Source: Phyllobacteriaceae bacterium (GTDB taxonomy: Bacteria > Pseudomonadota > Alphaproteobacteria > Rhizobiales > Rhizobiaceae). Taken from it: a stretch of DNA of 5,770 nucleotides. The stretch is taken from the NCBI GenBank assembly GCA_024645155.1, contig JAHEGF010000216.1, positions 1 to 5,770 on the forward strand, written 5' to 3'. Both the position numbers and the translations under genes were made by a program. The notes under the pieces were generated by a model. It was not told the origin of the DNA. It ran no database searches and was given only the letters and a program-made list of their open reading frames with translations. This document shows, in pieces, positions 1 to 4,463 of this stretch; position 1 is the first letter of the stretch; each line of letters starts with the position of its first letter.

Positions 1-491
1 TGTCCGAGGCGCTGGAGCGTGCACGCGGAGGCCATGCCATTTCGGTTCTCAACACCGCCCCGTTCAAGGGCGAGGCGACGCCGCTTCTGGCGATGGCCGA
101 CTATGTGGTTGCCAACGAAACCGAGTTCGATCTCTATGCCCGTGCGCTGTCGCTTGACGGCGGGGACCGGATCACGCGGATGCAGGCATTCGCGTCTTCC
201 ACCGGCCGCACGATGATCGTCACGCTCGGTAAGGACGGCGCCGTCGCTGCAACCGGCGAGGAAATCATCGAGGTTGCCGCCCACCCGGTCAAGCCGGTCG
301 ATACGGTGGGTGCCGGCGACACGTTTTGCGGTTATCTCGCCGCCAGCCTGATTGCCGGTCTTTCGCTTTCAGATGCGATGCGCCGCGCGGCGGTTGCCGG
401 GTCCCTTGCCTGCCTCAAACACGGCGCGCAAACGGCGATACCAGCTGCCAAGGATGTTGAATTGGCCGTTGTTGAGGGACAGCGGAAATGA
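1..491 (+). CDS. rbsK: Ribokinase-type PfkB sugar kinase, C-terminal part (5' end outside window)
   Basis: Ribokinases phosphorylate D-ribose at O5 with ATP in the cytoplasm, feeding the pentose phosphate pathway and PRPP synthesis. The reading frame is open from the window edge (first whole codon at 3) to TGA at 489-491, giving 162 residues, about the C-terminal half of a ~300-residue kinase. Visible family features are LNTAPF (fragment residues 16-21), the Mg/phosphate-binding NETE motif (38-41), a TLGKDGA strand-turn, and the ATP-site signature DTVGAGDTF, whose GAGD holds the catalytic base Asp at codon 318-320. The methionine at 93-95 is internal, since conserved ribokinase sequence precedes it. 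The gene overlaps the methyltransferase start by ATGA, so the two are probably co-transcribed. A nucleoside hydrolase nearby supports ribose as substrate, but another PfkB sugar or nucleoside substrate cannot be excluded because the N-terminal sugar-binding half is missing. The family is certain; the exact substrate is likely. Confidence 0.87.
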   Translation, partial: SEALERARGGHAISVLNTAPFKGEATPLLAMADYVVANETEFDLYARALSLDGGDRITRMQAFASSTGRTMIVTLGKDGAVAATGEEIIEVAAHPVKPVDTVGAGDTFCGYLAASLIAGLSLSDAMRRAAVAGSLACLKHGAQTAIPAAKDVELAVVEGQRK

Positions 492-1276
492 CCGGTGCAA
501 AGTTTCAGCGCCACTGGGTCGACATCGATCCCGAGCGCATGGAGCGCTACGAAGACATGTTCCGCTGGAACCCGGCAACTGAACATTTTTACGATGCGGC
601 AAAGATCGGCGCAGGCCAGGTGATTGCCGACTTCGGTTGCGGGCCCGGTCATGCGGCAATCGAATTTGGCAAACGCACAGGTGCCGGCGGGCATGTCCAC
701 GCGCTCGACATCAATGAAGAGTTCATCAAGCGGACCCGCAAGCGCGCCTCCGAAAACGGGCTGGGCGACCGGATTACCGCGCACCTTTTGACCGATCACA
801 GATTACCGCTGGCCGACAACAGCACGGACCGGATCATTGCGCGCAACACGATCATCTATGTCGACGATCCCGTCGCCACGTTTCGCGAGTTTCGCCGCGT
901 GCTGCGACCCGGCGGCATTGCCCACCTAATCGAGGGTGACTGGCGCATGACTGCGGTCGAGCCGGTGCCTACCGGCGAATGGCGGGCCCTGATCGAGGCG
1001 GCAAGCGGTGCCTGGCCGAGGCCCGAAATCGGCAGGCAACTGCACCGGTTCCTGCGCAAGGCCGGGTTTGAGACTGTCGCATTGCAGGTGCTGACAAGCC
1101 CGGATCTTGAAGGCCGCCTGATCGGCATGATCAACACTGTCGCCGGATATGCGCGCAATTCCGGGAAAATGGAGCGCAACCGTATCGACGCCGTCCTCGA
1201 ACAGGTCGAGCAGGGGTTGGTAGACGGTACATACCTGGCGATATCGCCGCAATTTGTCGCCACCGCCATTGCCTGA
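488..1276 (+). CDS. Class I SAM-dependent methyltransferase, UbiE/methyltransferase-11-like
   Basis: The product is a 262-residue soluble protein with a Rossmann-type SAM-binding domain. Motif I is VIADFGCGPG (residues 45-54). The acidic residue that binds the SAM ribose is Asp74 in ALDIN. The DRIIARNTIIYVDDP strand (114-128) and VLRPGG (138-143) are the later core motifs. No membrane segment or signal peptide is seen. Residues after about 150 form a variable cap that would set the substrate, and I do not recognise it, so small molecule, lipid or quinone substrates are all open. The ATG at 488 overlaps the ribokinase stop (ATGA) and has GAGGG at 474-478, 9 bases upstream, so translation is probably coupled to the kinase. 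The gene ends in a hairpin facing the convergent nucleoside hydrolase. The fold is secure; no function should be inferred from the neighbours. Confidence 0.9.
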   Translation: MTGAKFQRHWVDIDPERMERYEDMFRWNPATEHFYDAAKIGAGQVIADFGCGPGHAAIEFGKRTGAGGHVHALDINEEFIKRTRKRASENGLGDRITAHLLTDHRLPLADNSTDRIIARNTIIYVDDPVATFREFRRVLRPGGIAHLIEGDWRMTAVEPVPTGEWRALIEAASGAWPRPEIGRQLHRFLRKAGFETVALQVLTSPDLEGRLIGMINTVAGYARNSGKMERNRIDAVLEQVEQGLVDGTYLAISPQFVATAIA

Positions 1277-1283
1277 ATGGCGG
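1263..1283. terminator. Hairpin between convergent genes, possible bidirectional terminator
   Basis: CCGCCATT (1263-1270) and AATGGCGG (1276-1283) form a perfect 8-bp stem with a 5-base loop. The methyltransferase stop codon (1274-1276) sits in the loop and at the first base of the right arm. The hairpin ends 5 bases before the stop of the convergent nucleoside hydrolase. Neither side has a clear U-tract, so it is not a textbook intrinsic terminator. It may instead block 3' exonuclease or act as a weak terminator on both strands. Confidence 0.5.
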
Positions 1284-1287
1284 CAAT

Positions 1288-2229
1288 CTAGAGCCGGGCC
1301 AGCCGTTCGGTCAGAAGCGCAAAGAAACCGTCGGAATCAATCTCGCGCATGACCTGCGCATTGGGGGGATGGCCGGTGACCCGCCACCAGTCGACCACGG
1401 TCATGCCCATGGTCAGTTCAGAACCGGTCTCGATTGCCACATGGCAGTGGCGGCCAGAAAAAAGCTCCGGCTTGAGCAACCAGGCGATAACGCACGGATC
1501 GTGCAGCGGGCCGCCGTCGGTGCCGTATTTTTCCTCGTCAAACCGTTCAAAGAAATCGAGCAGTTTGGCGGTGGCTTCGCCTACCTGCGTGCCCAATGTG
1601 CGAAACGCCTCGATCCTCCTGGCGGTTGTCAGCGCCTTGTGGGTGACATCCAGCGGCATCATGATGACCGGTATCCCGGAACGGAAAACGATATCAGCGG
1701 CGTGCGGATCGACATAGATGTTGAACTCGGCTGTGGGGGTGACATTGCCGCCCTCAAAGAAACCGCCACCCATCATGACGATCTCGCGAGTTTTTGCCGC
1801 AATAGCCGGTTCTCGTATCAGGGCCAGCGCAACATTGGTCAGGGGGCCGAGAGTGCACAGCGTGATCTCACCGGCATCGTGCGCCATGATGGTTTCGACA
1901 AGAAAATCGACACCGTGCTGTTCCTGCAACGGCATTTTCGGCTCATGAAGCACGGGACCGTCGAGCCCGGTCCGGCCATGGACGTGTTCTGCGGTCACCA
2001 GTTTGCGGACCAGTGGACGGACAGCGCCGGCAAATACCAGGGTCTCGGGCCTCCCGGCCAGTTCACAGATCTTGCGTGCATTCTTCTCGGTGAGCGCCAG
2101 CGGCACGTTGCCCGCAACGGCGGTTATGCCGAGTATTTCAAGCTCGGGACTGGCGAGCGCCAACAGGATGGCAACCGCATCGTCCTGACCGGGATCGGTA
2201 TCAATGATGATCTTGCGTTGCTCGTGCAT
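1288..2229 (-). CDS. Nucleoside hydrolase (inosine/uridine-preferring, IUNH family)
   Basis: This family hydrolyses the N-glycosidic bond of ribonucleosides, giving free base and ribose, using a bound Ca2+ and a cluster of Asp residues. The product is 313 residues, normal for the family. Diagnostic motifs are IIIDTDPGQDDA (residues 7-18; Asp10, Asp16 and Asp17 are the expected metal and catalytic residues), HGRTGLDG (84-91), LGPLTNVA (127-134), MMGGG (152-156), EFNIYVDPHAAD (168-179; Asn170 and Asp174), LDVTH (193-197) and LHDP (242-245; metal-ligand Asp244). ATG at 2229 was chosen because it starts 9 residues before the catalytic Asp and has AGGA (plus-strand 2239-2242) 9 bases upstream. The frame stays open to 2415, but that extension is non-homologous and overlaps the divergent hsp20 gene. 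Released ribose could be used by the nearby ribokinase. Base specificity cannot be read from sequence alone. I see no convincing promoter for it in the short divergent region. Confidence 0.93.
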   Translation of the reverse strand: MHEQRKIIIDTDPGQDDAVAILLALASPELEILGITAVAGNVPLALTEKNARKICELAGRPETLVFAGAVRPLVRKLVTAEHVHGRTGLDGPVLHEPKMPLQEQHGVDFLVETIMAHDAGEITLCTLGPLTNVALALIREPAIAAKTREIVMMGGGFFEGGNVTPTAEFNIYVDPHAADIVFRSGIPVIMMPLDVTHKALTTARRIEAFRTLGTQVGEATAKLLDFFERFDEEKYGTDGGPLHDPCVIAWLLKPELFSGRHCHVAIETGSELTMGMTVVDWWRVTGHPPNAQVMREIDSDGFFALLTERLARL

Positions 2230-2247
2230 GGGTGCCGGTCCTGTACT

Positions 2248-2276
2248 CTTGAATAGTGTTCTCCAACGGACCATAT
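2248..2276 (+). promoter_or_regulatory. RpoH (sigma-32)-like heat-shock promoter of hsp20
   Basis: CTTGAA at 2248-2253 and CCATAT at 2271-2276 are separated by 17 bases. This matches the known heat-shock sigma factor pattern of a CTTGAA-type -35 and a C-rich CCAT.T-type -10. It lies 66 bases before the hsp20 ATG, so transcription would start near 2283 and give a leader of about 58 bases. The -35 element lies only 18 bases outside the divergent nucleoside hydrolase start codon. The promoter is inferred from sequence match and from the heat-shock gene it precedes. Confidence 0.72.
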
Positions 2277-2286
2277 CAGGGGCAAG

Positions 2287-2344
2287 CGGTGAAATGCCAT
2301 CCGGGTTTCGCCGATTGTTGTCGCTCACTGAGGACCCTGCCATG
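2287..2344 (+). promoter_or_regulatory. ROSE-like RNA thermometer in the hsp20 5' leader
   Basis: Two hairpins fill the predicted leader. Hairpin 1 pairs CGGTGAAA (2287-2294) with TTTCGCCG (2306-2313), 8 pairs including one U-G, with an 11-base loop. Hairpin 2 is the key one. GUCGCUC (2320-2326) pairs with GAGGAC (2330-2335): G2320-C2335, U2321-A2334, C2322-G2333, bulged G2323, C2324-G2332, U2325-A2331, C2326-G2330, loop ACU. It sequesters the ribosome binding site AGGA, which lies 7 bases before ATG 2342. A UYGCU motif facing AGGA with a single unpaired G is the defining trait of ROSE thermometers, which are known upstream of small heat-shock genes in rhizobia and of ibpA in enterobacteria. 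The leader is shorter than the multi-hairpin rhizobial ROSE elements. The pairing is seen in the sequence; temperature control is inferred. Confidence 0.7.
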
Positions 2345-2764
2345 TCACGCATGACACCCTTTTCAAGTCCGCTGATGCTGGGATTTGATGCAATGGAAAA
2401 GACGCTCGATCGCATCGCGAAGTCGGGCGACGGTTATCCGCCGTACAATATCGAACGTATTTGCCAGGATGGCGGAGATGTTCGCCTGCGCATTACACTG
2501 GCTGTCGCCGGGTTTGCAGAAGACGATCTTGAAGTGACAACTGAAGAAAGCCAGCTGATCATCCGTGGCCGCCAGGCGTCTCAGGGTGAAAGTGATTACC
2601 TGCACCAGGGGATCGCATCGCGGCAGTTTCAACGCACCTTCATGCTCGCCGATGGAATGCGGGTTACCGGAGCCGCCCTGAAAAACGGGCTTTTGACCAT
2701 TGATCTCGACCGGCCGGAACCAAAGCAAACGGTCCGCAAAATCAAGATCAAGGCGACCGAATAG
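2342..2764 (+). CDS. ibpA: IbpA-like Hsp20 small heat-shock chaperone
   Basis: This cytoplasmic ATP-independent holdase binds unfolding proteins and passes them to DnaK/ClpB. The 140-residue product has a short N-terminal arm (1-31), then YPPYNIE (32-38), the entry to the alpha-crystallin domain typical of the IbpA class. The domain follows at about 36-125, with LAVAGFAEDDLEV (53-65), the LHQGIASRQFQRTF stretch (87-100) and the hallmark A..KNGLL (112-118). The C-terminal I-x-I motif that docks subunits into oligomers is IKI at 134-136. ATG 2342 is chosen because GAGGA (2330-2334) lies 7 bases upstream and the frame before it overlaps the nucleoside hydrolase without homology. Expression is probably controlled twice, by an RpoH-like promoter and by a ROSE-like leader. 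The DUF1150 gene starts 94 bases downstream on the same strand. Gene family certain; the symbol is by similarity. Confidence 0.94.
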   Translation: MSRMTPFSSPLMLGFDAMEKTLDRIAKSGDGYPPYNIERICQDGGDVRLRITLAVAGFAEDDLEVTTEESQLIIRGRQASQGESDYLHQGIASRQFQRTFMLADGMRVTGAALKNGLLTIDLDRPEPKQTVRKIKIKATE

Positions 2765-2768
2765 CTGC

Positions 2769-2788
2769 GTAATCACGCCGTGATCTAC
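2769..2788 (+). repeat. Inverted repeat after the hsp20 stop codon
   Basis: ATCACG (2772-2777) and CGTGAT (2779-2784) form a 13-base palindrome centred on one C. As RNA it folds with a GCC loop, and the stem extends by GTA (2769-2771) pairing with TAC (2786-2788) past one bulged C. There is no following U-tract, so it is a poor intrinsic terminator. It could protect the hsp20 mRNA 3' end, act as a partial terminator before the DUF1150 gene, or be a protein-binding site. Confidence 0.35.
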
Positions 2789-2821
2789 CGACAATTCGTG
2801 CGTTTACAGAGACTTAAGCAT

Positions 2822-2852
2822 GGAGTTGCTATACTCCGTGTGTGTAAGGAGG
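2822..2852 (+). promoter_or_regulatory. Leader of the DUF1150 gene: strong RBS, -10-like box and competing hairpins
   Basis: TAAGGAGG (2845-2852) is an almost perfect ribosome binding site, 6 bases before ATG 2859, and decides that start. TATACT (2830-2835) resembles a sigma-70 -10 box, but the best -35-like sequence, TTTACA (2803-2808), is 21 bases away, too far to be convincing. In a read-through transcript GGAGU (2822-2826) can pair with ACUCC (2833-2837). The same CUCC (2834-2837) can instead pair with GGAG (2848-2851) of the RBS. These two short helices are mutually exclusive. The helices are only 4-5 bp, so a regulatory role is speculative. Confidence 0.35.
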
Positions 2853-2858
2853 CCGACC

Positions 2859-3116
2859 ATGACCGGATCCGATATGAAAATTGTCCTGACTGAGGGCGAA
2901 TTCGCACATCTTGGCGAGGGCAGTGTTGCCTATCTCCGCAAAATGAAAAGCGACGACCTTGCCGGACGTTTCCCCAACCTGCCCGACATGGCGCCGGGCC
3001 TGGATTTGTGGGCTTTGTTCTCGGCTGACGGACAGCCGATCATGCTCGCAGACCACCGCGACGGCGTGCTTGCCGGGGCCCTGGAAAACGACCTGACCCC
3101 CGTGGCCATCCACTAA
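2859..3116 (+). CDS. DUF1150 family protein, small alphaproteobacterial protein next to hsp20
   Basis: The product is an 85-residue acidic protein without signal peptide or membrane segment, presumably cytoplasmic. I recognise it as DUF1150 from its overall pattern: a LTEGEFAHLGEGSVAYLR start (residues 10-27), a central hydrophobic-acidic stretch, and a C-terminal section with LWALFSADGQPIMLADHRD, which resembles a compact beta-rich fold where a protein's own activity data would be read out as IML. Function is unknown for the family. From memory, it often lies directly after an hsp20 gene in alphaproteobacteria, as here, which suggests a link to the heat-shock chaperone, but that is inference. 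ATG 2859 is preferred over an upstream in-frame ATG at 2820 because of the TAAGGAGG site at 2845-2852; ATG 2874 would lack this spacing. The gene converges on ptsN with 16 bases between the stops. Confidence 0.85.
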   Translation: MTGSDMKIVLTEGEFAHLGEGSVAYLRKMKSDDLAGRFPNLPDMAPGLDLWALFSADGQPIMLADHRDGVLAGALENDLTPVAIH

Positions 3117-3130
3117 CCGGTCCTGCGGCG

Positions 3131-3156
3131 GATCAGGCTGCGTCAGATGTCTGATC
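3131..3156. repeat. Weak inverted repeat at the DUF1150/ptsN convergence
   Basis: GATCAG (3131-3136) and CTGATC (3151-3156) are perfect complements around a 14-base loop. An alternative, tighter fold pairs TCAGA (3143-3147) with TCTGA (3150-3154). Most of this lies in the last codons of ptsN, and no U-tract follows on either strand. It is the only candidate stop signal between the convergent genes, and it is weak. Confidence 0.2.
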
Positions 3157-3597
3157 GCCACTGAGAAAAGCGAATATTGCGGCCGCATTGTCGGTGCCGC
3201 GGATCTTGGCAACCATTTCCGGATCACGCAAAAGGCGGGCAATACGCGACAATGCCTTCAGATGGTCGGCTCCGGCACCTTCGGGTGCCAGCAGCAGGAA
3301 CACCAGATCGACCGGCTGGTCGTCAAGCGCCTCGAAATCAACGGCGTGCGGCAACCGGGCAAATACACCGATGATGCGGTGAATGCCCGGCAGTTTGCCA
3401 TGCGGAATTGCCACACCGTTGCCAACGCCGGTAGAACCGAGACGTTCGCGTTGCAGCAACGTGTCGAAAATTTCCCGTTCCGGCAGTCCGGTGACAGTTG
3501 CAGCGCGTTCCGAGACAAGCTGCAGCACCTGCTTCTTGGAATTTGCCTTGAGAGCAGGGATAACTGCATCCGCTCCAATGAGGTCGCTCAAATCCAT
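3133..3597 (-). CDS. ptsN: PtsN, EIIA-Ntr of the nitrogen phosphotransferase system
   Basis: PtsN is the terminal phosphate acceptor of the PtsP-PtsO(NPr)-PtsN relay, a regulatory PTS that does not transport sugar. In other bacteria it acts on potassium homeostasis, nitrogen/carbon balance and the stringent response by direct binding to partners. The 154-residue product is a single PTS EIIA type-2 domain of normal length. The phosphorylated histidine is His66 in VAIPHGK, preceded by the typical RERLGSTGVGNG. Other family stretches are the NSKKQVLQLVSERAA N-terminal helix and LVFLLLAPEGAGADHLKALSRIARLL. I chose ATG 3597 because GGGAA (plus-strand 3607-3611) lies 9 bases upstream; a TTG at 3603, two codons earlier, would leave only 3 bases. 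It is last in rpoN-hpf-ptsN, 53 bases after hpf, and probably shares its transcript. Confidence 0.95.
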   Translation of the reverse strand: MDLSDLIGADAVIPALKANSKKQVLQLVSERAATVTGLPEREIFDTLLQRERLGSTGVGNGVAIPHGKLPGIHRIIGVFARLPHAVDFEALDDQPVDLVFLLLAPEGAGADHLKALSRIARLLRDPEMVAKIRGTDNAAAIFAFLSGDQTSDAA

Positions 3598-3606
3598 TGC
3601 CAATGG
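3594..3606. repeat. 13-base palindrome over the ptsN start
   Basis: CCATTG and CAATGG form a perfect inverted repeat around one C, including the ptsN ATG (3597-3595 on the minus strand) and the alternative TTG. It is too tight for a stable RNA hairpin unless inner pairs open. It could slightly limit initiation or be chance. Confidence 0.2.
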
Positions 3607-3644
3607 TTCCCGAGTTTCAATGCGCCTGACGCAAGCCGTTTCCG

Positions 3645-3654
3645 GTAGCGCTAC
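3645..3654. repeat. 10-base palindrome at the hpf stop codon
   Basis: GTAGCGCTAC is a perfect self-complementary sequence that includes the TAG stop of hpf (plus-strand 3651-3653). It lies in the 53-base hpf-ptsN gap, which otherwise holds only the ptsN ribosome binding site. It has no terminator character, which agrees with read-through into ptsN. Confidence 0.2.
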
Positions 3655-4232
3655 GCGGCGCCCTGAGCATTTGACGGATCGATCCAGCCGATATTGCTGT
3701 CCGCCCGCCGGTAAACGATATTGACCTGTCCGTTTCCTGCATTGCGAAATACAAAAACAGGGCTGTCTTTCAAATCCAGTTCCATCACCGCCTCTGCAAC
3801 CGACATCGGGCGCAATGACAGGGTCGATTCAGCGACGATTGCCGGCGCATAATCATCCGGCACTTCTTCTGCCTCGTCGCCGGCAGATGTCATGATCCTG
3901 TAGGCGGCTTCGGTGACATCGCGAATCTCTGATTCCGAACCGTGCGATTTCAGGCGCCGCTTGTATCGGCGCAAGCGCTTTTCGATTCGCTCTGCAGCCA
4001 CTTCGAAGGCTGCGACCGGTTCCATTGCCGTGCCGCTTGCCTGCAACACGATGCCTGAATCCAACCGGACCGTGCAATCTGCATCAAAGCCCGAACCGGT
4101 CTTTTCGACGGTGATATTGCCGCGGTAGCCACGATCAAAATACTTCTCAAGGGCGCTGGCAATGCGGTCTTCAATACGAATGCGGAACGCATCCCCGATC
4201 TCCATGTGCTTTCCAGAAATCCGAAGGCTCAT
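3651..4232 (-). CDS. hpf: Long-form ribosome hibernation-promoting factor HPF
   Basis: Long HPF binds the 30S decoding region and pairs two 70S ribosomes into inactive 100S dimers in stationary phase or starvation. The 193-residue product has both required parts. The N-terminal S30AE/RaiA domain (about 1-98) starts MSLRISGKHMEIGDAF and ends in a basic helix rich in Arg and Lys (ERIEKRLRRYKRRLK). A variable acidic linker follows (about 99-128). The C-terminal dimerisation domain (about 129-190) has STLSLRPMSVAEAVMEL, SPVFVFRNAGNGQVNIVYRR and IGWIDP, matching the family pattern of LKPMS...FFVF.N...VVYRR..G..GLI.P. ATG 4232 is supported by homology; its AAAGG (plus-strand 4244-4248) is 11 bases upstream, a modest site. 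The gene follows rpoN after 231 bases, a gap that holds a candidate promoter, so it may be induced separately. Confidence 0.95.
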   Translation of the reverse strand: MSLRISGKHMEIGDAFRIRIEDRIASALEKYFDRGYRGNITVEKTGSGFDADCTVRLDSGIVLQASGTAMEPVAAFEVAAERIEKRLRRYKRRLKSHGSESEIRDVTEAAYRIMTSAGDEAEEVPDDYAPAIVAESTLSLRPMSVAEAVMELDLKDSPVFVFRNAGNGQVNIVYRRADSNIGWIDPSNAQGAA

Positions 4233-4351
4233 GAGGCGGCCGACCTTTCATTTCGCAAGGTTTCGAAAATCAATCTAAACTGGTTGCCGGTCAAAACAAC
4301 AGGAGATTGCCCGTTATCCGCGGAAAATCCGGCAGCGGTGCAAGTCGGATT

Positions 4352-4365
4352 ATTGCTGATTGCTG
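4352..4365. repeat. Two tandem copies of ATTGCTG in the rpoN-hpf gap
   Basis: ATTGCTG occurs twice back to back on the plus strand (CAGCAAT twice on the transcribed strand). It falls within the predicted hpf leader, about 30-40 bases downstream of the candidate promoter. No known element matches. It may be chance or a small regulator site. Confidence 0.25.
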
Positions 4366-4400
4366 CGGGTTGTTCAGACAGTTCCAGCGAATGGATCGGG

Positions 4401-4429
4401 CTTCTATTCGCATCACACCGGATTGTCAA
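4401..4429 (-). promoter_or_regulatory. Sigma-70-like promoter for hpf-ptsN
   Basis: On the minus strand, a consensus TTGACA (plus-strand 4424-4429) and TAGAAG (4401-4406, four of six bases of TATAAT) are separated by exactly 17 bases. Transcription would start near 4394, leaving a leader of about 160 bases before the hpf ATG. The whole non-coding stretch 4233-4463 holds this promoter, a small tandem repeat (4352-4365), palindromes at 4261-4268 and 4446-4455, and a weaker promoter-like pair (TTGTTT-N16-TAGATT on the minus strand) nearer to hpf. I see no clear terminator after rpoN, so read-through from rpoN is also possible. Confidence 0.55.
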
Positions 4430-4463
4430 CGCGCGCCGATTTCGCCTGTGCACAGCCATCCGG

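Noticed and set aside
332..799. A 155-codon minus-strand frame across the ribokinase/methyltransferase junction
   Set aside because: It spans two well-supported genes on the other strand and shows no domain of its own.
1369..2256. A 295-codon plus-strand open frame antisense to the nucleoside hydrolase
   Set aside because: Its composition is that of a frame shadow in GC-rich DNA, with no recognisable domain, while the minus strand encodes a full nucleoside hydrolase with all its motifs.
2204..2341. N-terminal extension of Hsp20 by 46 codons
   Set aside because: It overlaps the nucleoside hydrolase start and the predicted leader, and ATG 2342 has GAGGA at ideal spacing and gives a normal IbpA-length protein.
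2230..2415. N-terminal extension of the nucleoside hydrolase by 62 codons
   Set aside because: It is non-homologous, lacks the family start, and would overlap the hsp20 promoter, leader and first codons. ATG 2229 has a ribosome binding site and the right distance to the DTDPG motif.
3262..3648. Plus-strand open frames antisense to ptsN
   Set aside because: The minus strand encodes a full PtsN with its active-site histidine; these frames have no motif and no ribosome binding site that stands out.
4446..4455. CTGTGCACAG palindrome as a terminator after rpoN
   Set aside because: It is only 10 bases with no loop of its own and no U-tract, so it is not a credible intrinsic terminator.
4233..4463. 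A sigma-54 (-24/-12) promoter ahead of hpf
   Set aside because: I looked for TGGC-N8-TTGC-type spacing on the minus strand and found only partial matches with the wrong distance.
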